The notes beneath the pieces were generated by a model. That model was not told the DNA's origin, did no database searches, and worked only from the letters and a program-made list of their open reading frames with translations. The position numbers and the translations under genes were made by a program. A stretch of DNA of 38,746 bases from Dyella sp. EPa41 (lineage in GTDB: Bacteria; Pseudomonadota; Gammaproteobacteria; Xanthomonadales; Rhodanobacteraceae): NCBI RefSeq assembly GCF_016586165.1, contig NZ_BCPR01000042.1, positions 1 through 38,746 of the forward strand, read 5' to 3'. This document shows, piece by piece, positions 23,816 to 34,841 of the stretch; position 1 is the first letter of the stretch; every line of letters begins with the position of its first letter.

Positions 23816-24949
23816 TCAGCGCTTGGCGGCGGTGGATGCCTTGGCCATCTGCGCGCAGGCCTCGCCATAGCCCTGCAGGCGATTGCGTACCGATTCGAGA
23901 TAGATGGTGAAGCCGTAGCGTACGGCGCCGCCACGATCGGCCAGCCAGGCGCCTACGGATCGCGCGGACAGGAACTGAGTCACCTGGGCGAGCGGCACCG
24001 GGCGGCTGATCATCACCGATTCGCTGGTGGCGCTGAAGGCGTCACGGTCGCCCGGCAAGGTCTGCTGGTTGTCGATCTCGAAGTACGAACGGTTGGCGCG
24101 CGACACCAGCTTGCGCGCGCGTTCCACCCCGACCATGTAGTAGGCCGTGACCGTGAGGCCATCGGGCTTGCACAGCAGGGTGATGCGATACTGGCCGTCG
24201 CGCGCGCTCTGGCCCAGCGTCAGCAAGGGCGCGTTGCCCATCATGTGATAGCTGACGGTAGGCGCGAGGCGCCCATTGTTCGCGAGCCCCGAGTTGATCA
24301 TCTCATCGCCCGTCATCACGCTGGCATCCGCCTGGATCTTGCGGCCGTACTGCGCCTCGGCCGTCAGGTTGAGTTCTTTCAGGTACGCATCCGCTTCGTC
24401 CGGCGCCTGCGTCGCGTTGCCTGGCGTGCGCAGGGGCAACGCGCCAAACCGGTCGTTGCCGGTGGGCGACCAGCGAAACAGGCCGCCCAGGTAGGCGAGC
24501 GTGCAGGCGTCCATGCATACCGCCACCTTGGAGGCCGGCGTGGTCGAGCGCGATGGCTTGCGCGGCACGCCCAGGTGGGTGGCGATCGACTGGGCGCGAA
24601 ACAGGCGGCCCAGGGCGATGCCGGCCTGCAGGTCGCCGCCGGGAGAATTCAAATAGACGTCCGAACCCGGCGGCACCTTGCCTGATCGCACCAGTGCCTC
24701 GAAGCGGTCGGGTGCACCTGCGTCGATGGTGCCGTACAGGTAGATCTGCGGAACCTTGGCGACGGCAAGGGTGAGCTTGTCGGCGTTGACCTGGATGGCG
24801 AGCAGGCCAGGCGTGCCCGCACGGTTGTCCGGCGTGGCGCCATGCGCGATGGCGGCGAACGCCAGGCCAACGCAAGCCGGCAGTGCAGGCTTCAGGCGGC
24901 GAAGGCGTGCGCGTTTGAGCTGTTTCGCGTCTGTATCAATGGCCTGCAC
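23816..24949 (-). CDS. ClpP/crotonase-fold periplasmic protein lacking the catalytic Ser and His
   Basis: A 377-aa protein starting at GTG 24949, with a basic N-terminus and hydrophobic segment (about 22-37, ACVGLAFAAIAHGA) that look like a signal peptide. Residues about 68-215 match the ClpP-fold group often annotated as COG3904-like periplasmic proteins: IYLYGTIDAG, DVYLNSPGGDLQAGIALGRLFRAQ and CMDACTLAYLGG. Relatives have CxSAC, with serine as nucleophile; here the position is D147. The catalytic histidine expected in a GVH-like motif is missing (FGALPL). It is therefore probably not a protease of the usual mechanism, and may bind peptides or partners. It is divergent from the S33-type hydrolase gene over 300 bases. 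Confidence 0.72.
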   Translation of the reverse strand: MQAIDTDAKQLKRARLRRLKPALPACVGLAFAAIAHGATPDNRAGTPGLLAIQVNADKLTLAVAKVPQIYLYGTIDAGAPDRFEALVRSGKVPPGSDVYLNSPGGDLQAGIALGRLFRAQSIATHLGVPRKPSRSTTPASKVAVCMDACTLAYLGGLFRWSPTGNDRFGALPLRTPGNATQAPDEADAYLKELNLTAEAQYGRKIQADASVMTGDEMINSGLANNGRLAPTVSYHMMGNAPLLTLGQSARDGQYRITLLCKPDGLTVTAYYMVGVERARKLVSRANRSYFEIDNQQTLPGDRDAFSATSESVMISRPVPLAQVTQFLSARSVGAWLADRGGAVRYGFTIYLESVRNRLQGYGEACAQMAKASTAAKR

Positions 24950-24995
24950 GTGACTGACTCTGGCATGGAGGCCGCACAGTCTGCCTTGCCGGACC

Positions 24996-25064
24996 TGTCC
25001 GCGGAGTTAAATGGGGACGAAGGGCGTCCGCAGGCCGGACGTCCGTGCCGTTGTCCGCGGACGC
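24996..25064. promoter_or_regulatory. Cluster of TGTCCGCGGA elements, probable enhancer-binding sites
   Basis: TGTCCGCGGA occurs at 24996-25005 and again at 25052-25061, the latter inside the palindrome GTCCGCGGAC. Between them lies the inverted repeat GTCCG-N5-CGGAC near 25026-25040. The same 10-bp core forms the centre of the palindrome at 5871-5884. The sites lie about 98 and 155 bases before the start predicted for the promoter at 25130, a usual distance for sigma-54 activators. Confidence 0.5.
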
Positions 25065-25129
25065 ACGGCATTTTCAGCGCTCACTGCGCAAGTCATGGTG
25101 TCCAAACGATTTTTTCCTGGCGCGCGACT

Positions 25130-25145
25130 TGGCACGGCGCTTGCC
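25130..25145 (+). promoter_or_regulatory. Near-perfect sigma-54 (RpoN) promoter
   Basis: TGGCACG-GCGC-TTGCC matches the consensus TGGCACG-N4-TTGCW at every position but the last, with GG at 25131-25132 and GC at 25143-25144. It predicts a start near 25156 and a 94-base leader to the ATG at 25250. Confidence 0.72.
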
Positions 25146-25249
25146 ATGGCTATCAGCAACGGCATGTCCCGGCGACATGCACCCATGGCTTCCCGCCGGC
25201 AGATGAATCACCGGACGGGCTCAAAGAACCGCAGACAGGAGTCTTACGC

Positions 25250-26425
25250 ATGTCCCGCAAGTCGTATCTCATTTCGTTGCTGTTTGCCGCCGGCGTTGTC
25301 CTCAGCCATGCGTTCGCTCCCGCCGCGGTGGCGGAGGAAGCGCATGCGCCTGCCAAGGACAAGTCGATGATGTCGCGCGAGCAGGTCACGCGCATCCTCG
25401 ACAGCAACCGCATGATCCTCGCCTCGCAGGGCGTGGATGAGAAGGTCAGGTTGCACATCAACGGCATCGACCAGTGGGTATCGATCCGCGGCAAGGATCG
25501 TCGCAACCCGATCCTGCTGTTCCTGCATGGCGGCCCGGCCGCGCCGGCGATGCCCGAGGCCTACACCTTCCAGACGCCATGGGAGGACTACTTCACCGTC
25601 GTGCAATGGGACCAGCGTGGCGCCGGCAAGACGTATCGCGCCAACACGGAGGACGCGATGGCGCCCGGCATGTCGGTAAAGGGCATGACGGATGATGCCG
25701 AACAAGTGGTGACCTATCTGCGCGAGCGCTTCGGCAAGCAGAAGATCTTCCTGCTGGGCCATTCGTGGGGTTCCATCCTCGGCGTCACGCTGGCGCAGCG
25801 CCATCCGGAATGGTTCTACGCATACATCTCGACGGGGCAGGTGGTGAACGGTCGCCGCAATGAAGAGGTGGGCTTCAATTACGCCCTGCGCAAGGCGAAG
25901 GAGGAAGGCAACCAGACGGCCATCCGCGAGCTGGAAGCGATGGCGCCGTATCCGGGCAGTGGCCCGCTGACGCTCGACCGCATCGGCATGCGCAGCAAGT
26001 GGGAGATGTACTACGGCGGCCTTGCCTGGGGCCGCAAGGATTACCAGTTCGACGTGGACGCCGAGGAACTCTCGCCCGACTACAGCCGCGAGGACCTGGA
26101 TGCGATCGACAAAGGCAGCCTGTTCTCGCTCAACCACCTGTTGCCCGCGTTGCTCGCCACCGACTTCGACCAGGTGACGACGTTTGCTTGCCCAGTGATC
26201 GTGTACGTGGGCGCGCACGACTACACCACGCCGCACGAACTGACCGAAGCGTGGTACGCGAACATCCATGCGCCATCGAAGAAGCTGGTGTCCTTTGCCG
26301 ACTCCGCGCACATGATGATGCAGGAGCAGCCCGGCCGCTTCCTGATGCACCTGGTGACGGACGTGCTGCCGCTGGCGCAGCAGGCGGGCGACGTGGCACC
26401 GGGCGAAGCCGTGCGCGACCGCTGA
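25250..26425 (+). CDS. Exported alpha/beta hydrolase, S33 (proline iminopeptidase-like)
   Basis: A 391-aa exported hydrolase. A signal peptide (about 1-28, ending AVAEE) precedes an alpha/beta-hydrolase domain with the oxyanion motif HGGP (93-96), nucleophile S172 (LLGHSWGS), D324 (VGAHDYTTP) and H354 (DSAHMMM). WDQRGAGK follows the proline iminopeptidase pattern, so cleavage of N-terminal proline or related amides is the best guess; esterase activity cannot be excluded. The ATG has AGGAGT upstream. A sigma-54 promoter with upstream activator-like elements precedes it, so it is probably switched on by a specific signal and not constitutive. Confidence 0.88.
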   Translation: MSRKSYLISLLFAAGVVLSHAFAPAAVAEEAHAPAKDKSMMSREQVTRILDSNRMILASQGVDEKVRLHINGIDQWVSIRGKDRRNPILLFLHGGPAAPAMPEAYTFQTPWEDYFTVVQWDQRGAGKTYRANTEDAMAPGMSVKGMTDDAEQVVTYLRERFGKQKIFLLGHSWGSILGVTLAQRHPEWFYAYISTGQVVNGRRNEEVGFNYALRKAKEEGNQTAIRELEAMAPYPGSGPLTLDRIGMRSKWEMYYGGLAWGRKDYQFDVDAEELSPDYSREDLDAIDKGSLFSLNHLLPALLATDFDQVTTFACPVIVYVGAHDYTTPHELTEAWYANIHAPSKKLVSFADSAHMMMQEQPGRFLMHLVTDVLPLAQQAGDVAPGEAVRDR

Positions 26426-26676
26426 CGGGGTACAGGCGCGGCGGGTGGCCCAACCGGACCGCCTGCCGCATGTCCACGCACCGGCCCTGCCAAGGCGCTC
26501 CCCAACCCACGCGGTGCGCGTCTTCGCGCGCCGTTGAGCATCCACCGCCTAGGATGCCCCCGGCCCAAGTGCAAGCGATGTTCGCCGGGCGATGGGGCAT
26601 GGGCTCTTTAGCGGCGGTCCACGCGCGGGCCGCCACCGTTGCGACTCGCGCATGGGGCATGCGAAGGAGAGTCGGG

Positions 26677-26927
26677 ATGAGCGTCACCGAAACGGGCAAG
26701 ACGCCGTGTGTGCTGATCGTCGACGACACGCCGGACAACCGGCTGCGGATGTCCGAACTGCCCAGTCCCCTCTACCGCGTCCTCGCGGCTGCCGCCGACC
26801 TCATCCTGCCCGACGTGATGACGCCCGGCATGTACGGCTTCGGCGCGCCTCGCCAGCTCAAGTCGAAGCCTCGGACACGGTCGCCACCCATCTTCGCCCC
26901 AAGGCGGGGGCGAAAGAGCCATCGCGC

Positions 26928-26931
<4 letters not shown>
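26677..26931 (+). pseudogene. Eroded response-regulator receiver gene, coupled to the hybrid kinase
   Basis: An 84-codon frame with an excellent AAGGAGA ribosome binding site. It begins like a receiver domain (CVLIVDDTPDNRLRMSEL, YRVLAA) and resumes at ADLILPDVMTPGMYGF, RQLKSKPRTR. About 20 residues normally found between these blocks are missing. The part after the phosphoacceptor strand is replaced by a basic tail, so the conserved Thr/Ser and Lys are absent. It cannot fold as a normal receiver. Its stop overlaps the kinase start (ATGA at 26928-26931), so translating the remnant may still matter for kinase expression. It could also be a short leader peptide under selection. Confidence 0.65.
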
Positions 26932-31094
<4,163 letters not shown>

Positions 31095-31210
31095 CGCGGC
31101 GTGCGGGATTCGGCCGGCGGCTCACCGCGACGATGCGCACGTAGTTGCGCATGGGCGCAGCGGGCACGACGTAGCCGCTCGCCGCAAGCCTGCAAGCCGT
31201 AGGTGACGGC

Positions 31211-31280
31211 AACAAGCGCAAATCCATGGTCCTCGTCTCCGTAGTTTTACGTAGAACGGCTAGGTGGAATTGCGCTTGTT
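31211..31280. promoter_or_regulatory. Nested 70-bp dyad upstream of the outer-membrane protein gene
   Basis: The outer arms AACAAGCGCAA (31211-31221) and TTGCGCTTGTT (31270-31280) are perfect inverted repeats, extendable to 16 bases with one mismatch. Exactly at their centre (31245.5) lies TCT-n-CGTA-GTTT-TACG-n-AGA (31236-31255). The structure ends about 100 bases before the gene at 31381 and is probably a compound operator. The core resembles the motif at 3848-3863. Confidence 0.5.
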
Positions 31281-31380
31281 CCACATCGCGCGGGCAACGA
31301 CCCTGAGCCCGATCCCACGGCCCCAGGCGCCCACCGCCCCACGGCAAGCCTGGCCGGCCCACCCCATCCGTCGAGCTGCC

Positions 31381-32325
31381 ATGAAACGACTCGCGCTTGT
31401 TCTCGTTCTGCTGGCGACCGTGGTGGTCGCCCCCGCTCACGCCACGGAAGGTGCCCTCGGGCGCGCGATCACCGGCGTGCAGGCCACCTCATACGCGGGC
31501 CTGGTGCCGCCGACGCCTGGTTGGAACTGGGGCCTGGCCTATGCCTACTACAGCGGTTCCATCAGCGCCGCCAAGCAGGTTCCCATCACCGGTGGCGGTG
31601 TTTCGCTCGGCCTGAAGGCGGAGTTCCAGCTGCTGAACCTGGCCGGCGTCTACATCTGGAACACCAGGCCGTCGGCCTGGAATTTCGCCACCATGGTCAC
31701 GGTGCCGTTTGCCTACGTGGATGCGAACGTGAATACGTCGTTCGGCAATTTCTCGCGGGGCCTCAGCGACCACGACAGCGGCCTGTTCGACATGACCTTC
31801 GTGCCGGTGATCGCCAGCCATCATTTCAGCCAGACGCAGCACCTGTCGCTCGCGCTCTACATCTATGCGCCCACCGGCAGCTACAGCAAGGGCCAGCTGG
31901 CTAACGTCAGCCTCAACAACTGGACGTTCTCGCCCACCGTGGGTTACACGCAGCTGTTCCAGCAGGGTTCGCTGGAGTGGAGCCTCACCTCGGCGGTGGA
32001 CTTCTACACCAGGAACGACGACACCGATTACCAGAACGGCGCGGTGTTCCGCATCGATTCCCTGCTGGTCAAGCGTTTCCCTTCGGGATGGGGCGTGGGC
32101 GCGGTGGGCGGCTGGATCGAGCAGATCGAGAAAGACAGCGGCCCGACCGCCGATCGCCTCAACGGCTTCAAGGGCCGGGCGCTGGCGCTGGGGCCGATGG
32201 TGAATTACCTGAAGAAATGGCAGGGCGGCCAGGTGGAGTTTTCTGCGCGCTGGATGCACGAGTTCGACGTGAAGAACCGCCTCGAAGGCAACCCCTTCAT
32301 GCTGTCGGCGACGATTTCACTCTGA
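31381..32325 (+). CDS. Outer-membrane protein of the phenol/MetA-degradation (SphA-like) family
   Basis: A 314-aa exported protein. A signal peptide (about 1-22, ending AHATE) leads to a barrel with alternating strands: WNWGLAYAYYSGSI, VSLGLKAEFQLLNLAGVYIW, NFATMVTVPFAYVDANV, WTFSPTVGYTQLF and VEFSARWMHEFDVKNRLEGN. This is the pattern of the PF13557-type proteins found with aromatic or alcohol catabolism, thought to form outer-membrane channels for hydrophobic substrates. No catabolic gene is nearby. A nested dyad lies upstream, so expression is probably regulated. The last residues (LSATISL) differ from the common final Phe. Confidence 0.85.
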   Translation: MKRLALVLVLLATVVVAPAHATEGALGRAITGVQATSYAGLVPPTPGWNWGLAYAYYSGSISAAKQVPITGGGVSLGLKAEFQLLNLAGVYIWNTRPSAWNFATMVTVPFAYVDANVNTSFGNFSRGLSDHDSGLFDMTFVPVIASHHFSQTQHLSLALYIYAPTGSYSKGQLANVSLNNWTFSPTVGYTQLFQQGSLEWSLTSAVDFYTRNDDTDYQNGAVFRIDSLLVKRFPSGWGVGAVGGWIEQIEKDSGPTADRLNGFKGRALALGPMVNYLKKWQGGQVEFSARWMHEFDVKNRLEGNPFMLSATISL

Positions 32326-32350
32326 CGCCGGGCATCAAGGAGACGCCGTG

Positions 32351-32623
32351 TCAGTGCGGTTCGTCCGCCGCGTCGTAGATGCACGACAACACCGCCGCCG
32401 CCGCCGCGTACAACGTCGCCGGCACTTCCTGCCGCAATCGCAGCGAGGCGAGCAGGGCGGCCATCTGCGGATCGTGGTGCAGCGGAATGCCCAATGCGCG
32501 TGCCCGCGCCAGCAGCGTTTCCAGCGATTCGGGTGGCAGCCCGGCCGTGGGGGCGGCGTCGCTCGGCCCGCCGGAAAGACGAAGGGTGACGCGTCGACGG
32601 GCGGGAGGCAGCGGCGTGCTCAT
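32351..32623 (-). CDS. FlhB C-terminal-domain homologue (FlhX/FlhB2-like)
   Basis: A 90-aa protein matching only the cytoplasmic C-terminal domain of FlhB/YscU: GLPPESLETLLARARALGIPLHHDPQMAALLASLRLRQEVPATLYAAAAAVLSCIYDA. The membrane part and the self-cleaving NPTH motif are absent, as in other stand-alone FlhB-tail proteins encoded beside fliK. In full FlhB this domain switches export from hook to filament substrates. Its ATG overlaps the fliK stop (ATGA at 32620-32623), so the two are translationally coupled, in keeping with the known FliK-FlhB partnership. Confidence 0.85.
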   Translation of the reverse strand: MSTPLPPARRRVTLRLSGGPSDAAPTAGLPPESLETLLARARALGIPLHHDPQMAALLASLRLRQEVPATLYAAAAAVLSCIYDAADEPH

Positions 32624-33762
32624 GCCATGGTCTTCAGCAGGATGGCGCTGTGCGGGCTGCTGGCATGCGGCAGGCCCTGCTGGCAGCTCAACTGGTCGAG
32701 GATCAGGCCGGTGGCGGCAAGTTGCTGGCGCAGCGGGCCGAACAGATGCTCCAGCTTGCGCACGGTGCCTGCGCGTTCGGCCCACAGGCGAACGGCAAGG
32801 CGCAGGTCGCGCATCTGCAGTTCGCCCTGCACCGGGCCGAGCGCGGGCAGGTCGAGCGTGAAGCCCAGCGTCCACGCGGATGCTTCCTCCGCATCGATGT
32901 TGTGCTGCAACTGGATCTGCAGGATGTCCGGGCCGCCATCGCCCTGCAGCGGAATCTCGATCATCCATGCCGGCACCGTGGTGGCTTCCAGCTGCGCCAC
33001 TTCCACGCGTGCGAGCGCGGCATGCACTTCACCGTGCAGTCGGCTGAGCAATGCGTCGACGTCGTCGTTGAGCAGCTCCGGCGGCAGCGCGATGCGCGGC
33101 TGCGGCTGCAGGCCCCGCTGCTGCAGCGGCGGCGGCGTTTCGCTGCCGCCCGAGCTGCTTGCGCGCCGGGCGGGCAGGTAGTCGTCCAGCAGGCTGGCCA
33201 GGCGCAGCAGCGCGCCTTTCCAGTCTTCCTGGCTCAGCGCGGCCATGTCCAGATGCGACTGGGCGAGTTGGGATTCGAGGAACAGGCCGCTGCGGCTGAT
33301 CGCTTCGCGCAGGCCTTCGCCGCGCGTCACCTCGGCCGGCGTGCGCACGACATGCTCGAGCAGGGCGAGCGCCGGGCGAAGGTAGGCAGGCAACTGGCGC
33401 AGCGCAGGCCGCTGCGCCAGCGCATCGAGCGTGGCGAGCAAGGGCGCGTAGCCGTTCTGCTGCGGCAGGCGCTCGCGCATCGCCACCTGGATGGCGGGCT
33501 CGGGCGTGTGCGGCATGATCACTTCCAGCTGCGGCTGCGCGCCCAGCGTGAGCACGCGCACCTGGAACTGCGACGGCAGCTGGCTGCGCGGCGCCTCGGC
33601 TTCGACCGCCAGGGCGCCTATCTGCAGCACCATCATGCCATCCGGGTTGAGTCCCAGCGGCCGCGCGGCCAGCACCGTGCCGATGCGCCAGCTCTCGGCA
33701 GCACTGCCGGAAGCGGCGCCGGCCCAGGTGAGGGCGGCAAAGCTGGTGGGTTGGATGACCAA
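32620..33762 (-). CDS. fliK: Flagellar hook-length control protein FliK
   Basis: A 380-aa protein starting at TTG 33762, chosen because AAGGAG lies six bases before it; no ATG fits. The N-terminal two thirds is variable and rich in Ala, Gln and Leu, as expected for the ruler part. The C-terminal domain (about 260-365) carries the Flg_hook pattern VPAWMIEIPLQGDGGPDILQIQLQ...WTLGFTLDLPALGPVQGELQMRDLRLAVRLWAERAGTVRKLEHLFGPLRQQLAATGLILDQL. In flagella it measures the hook and triggers the export switch through FlhB. It is divergent from the STAS-cheY-cheA-MCP unit. Confidence 0.85.
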   Translation of the reverse strand: MVIQPTSFAALTWAGAASGSAAESWRIGTVLAARPLGLNPDGMMVLQIGALAVEAEAPRSQLPSQFQVRVLTLGAQPQLEVIMPHTPEPAIQVAMRERLPQQNGYAPLLATLDALAQRPALRQLPAYLRPALALLEHVVRTPAEVTRGEGLREAISRSGLFLESQLAQSHLDMAALSQEDWKGALLRLASLLDDYLPARRASSSGGSETPPPLQQRGLQPQPRIALPPELLNDDVDALLSRLHGEVHAALARVEVAQLEATTVPAWMIEIPLQGDGGPDILQIQLQHNIDAEEASAWTLGFTLDLPALGPVQGELQMRDLRLAVRLWAERAGTVRKLEHLFGPLRQQLAATGLILDQLSCQQGLPHASSPHSAILLKTMA

Positions 33763-33890
33763 TCGAGACTCCTTGCGGACAAGGGAACCGCGCGCGTCCC
33801 TTCCGTGCCCTGTTGATCGGCCGATCCGGCAGGAACTTGAGGGCCTGCCTTTGTCGGGCCCGTCACAGGTTTTCGGGGCGGCGAAATCGC

Positions 33891-33917
33891 TAAAGCAGTC
33901 GCCGATATGGCCGATAA
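33891..33917 (+). promoter_or_regulatory. Exact FliA (sigma-28) promoter of the chemotaxis operon
   Basis: TAAA (33891-33894), 15 bases, then GCCGATAA (33910-33917) equals the flagellar sigma-28 consensus at every defined position. The predicted start near 33924 lies about 34 bases before the STAS gene ATG at 33958, so an upstream in-frame ATG at 33907 cannot be used from this promoter. Confidence 0.85.
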
Positions 33918-33957
33918 GCACCCCGTAGACGCCCGTGGGGCGCAGCGAGGACAGGCC

Positions 33958-34278
33958 ATGGGAAGCAAGTCGAACCCACAACGCAAGGCTGGCGAGGCGC
34001 GCGTGATCGCGCTGCCCGCGGATTTTCGCCTGACCGAGCTGGCCGACGTGAAAGCCGGCCTGCTCCAGGCACTGGAGGCGGCTTCCGTCGAGATCGACGG
34101 CGCAGGCGTGGAGCGCGTGGACACCGCCGCGCTGCAGCTGCTGCTGGCGTTCCGGCGCGCGGCTTCCGCGCGGGGTCTGCCGGCCTCCTGGTCGGGCGTG
34201 AGCGAAACGATGCGTGACGCGGCAGGCGTGCTTGGCCTGACGCAGGCACTGGAATTGCCGGCAACCATGCCGGCCTGA
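33958..34278 (+). CDS. STAS-domain protein (anti-anti-sigma-like) of the chemotaxis operon
   Basis: A 106-aa single STAS domain: VIALPADFRLTELADVKAGLLQALEAASVEIDGAGVERVDTAALQLLLAFRRAASARG. The loop reads ERVDTAALQL, with a threonine in the position phosphorylated as serine in SpoIIAA. The start at 33958 is supported by GCGAGGA and by the FliA promoter just upstream. It is 14 bases before cheY. Such proteins sit first in xanthomonad cheA operons; a role in tuning kinase activity or a partner switch is possible, but the target is unknown. Confidence 0.88.
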   Translation: MGSKSNPQRKAGEARVIALPADFRLTELADVKAGLLQALEAASVEIDGAGVERVDTAALQLLLAFRRAASARGLPASWSGVSETMRDAAGVLGLTQALELPATMPA

Positions 34279-34292
34279 AACTGAGGTGGAAG

Positions 34293-34655
34293 ATGGCAAA
34301 GATTCTTGCAGTGGACGATTCGGCTTCGATGCGCGGCATGGTGGCCTTCACGCTACGCGGCGCCGGTCATGACGTGAGCGAAGCCGAGAACGGCCAGCTC
34401 GCGCTCGACGCCGCCCGTGGCGGTCGTTACGACCTGGTGCTGGCGGATGTGAACATGCCGGTGATGGACGGCATCAGCATGGTGCGCGAGCTGCGCACCA
34501 TGCCCGAATACAAGGGCGTGCCGATCCTGATGCTGACCACCGAGTCGCATACCGACAAGAAGATGGAAGGCAAGGCTGCCGGCGCCACCGGTTGGCTGGT
34601 GAAGCCGTTCGACCCCGAACAGCTGCTGGCCACCGTCAAGCGCGTGCTGGGCTGA
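34293..34655 (+). CDS. cheY: Chemotaxis response regulator CheY
   Basis: A 120-aa receiver-only protein with D8, D9, phosphoacceptor D52 (LADVNMP), T82 and K104 (VKPF), the full CheY set. It should be phosphorylated by the CheA encoded next and act on the flagellar motor or as a phosphate sink. The ATG is 14 bases after the STAS stop with GAGGTGGAAG upstream. A structured 186-base gap separates it from cheA. Confidence 0.92.
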   Translation: MAKILAVDDSASMRGMVAFTLRGAGHDVSEAENGQLALDAARGGRYDLVLADVNMPVMDGISMVRELRTMPEYKGVPILMLTTESHTDKKMEGKAAGATGWLVKPFDPEQLLATVKRVLG

Positions 34656-34841
34656 AGCTCCAGCCTCCTCGATCCGAGGGAGTGCGGGCTCAGCCCCGCT
34701 CCCTCTGGGAGAGAGGGTGCCGGGCTTGCGCAACCTTCAACGGAGCGCTCCGCCCGCACCCTCATCCGCCTGCCGGCACCTTCTCCCGACGGGAGAAGGG
34801 TTTCGATCTGCAAGTCACCGTTCCGTTAGAGAAGCATCCCC
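34656..34841. repeat. Structured spacer between cheY and cheA
   Basis: This gap holds an imperfect GAGGGAG...CTCCCTC dyad (34676-34705). A perfect GGTGCCGG/CCGGCACC pair spans 34716-34780, and a perfect 9-bp hairpin CCTTCTCCC-GAC-GGGAGAAGG lies at 34779-34799. The CT-rich, repeatedly inverted content resembles dispersed xanthomonad intergenic elements. It could lower expression of cheA relative to cheY. Confidence 0.5.

Larger units (their letters stand above)
24950..25249. other. Regulatory region upstream of the S33-type hydrolase gene
   Basis: This 300-base divergent region contains a cluster of GTCCGCGGAC-type elements (24996-25064) and a sigma-54 promoter (25130-25145), both listed separately. 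No gene is seen. Confidence 0.7.

Noticed and set aside
24961-24976. TGGCATG-GAGG-CCGCA, a second GG-N10-GC match
   Set aside because: The -12 part lacks TT, and it lies upstream of the activator-like elements, so it is probably chance.
31265-31280. TGGAATTGCGCTTGTT as a sigma-54 promoter before the outer-membrane gene
   Set aside because: The invariant -12 GC is GT, and the sequence is explained as the right arm of the nested dyad.
33907-33957. Upstream in-frame ATG adding 17 codons to the STAS protein
   Set aside because: It lies at the -10 element of the FliA promoter and has no ribosome binding site; the ATG at 33958 has both promoter and ribosome binding site support.
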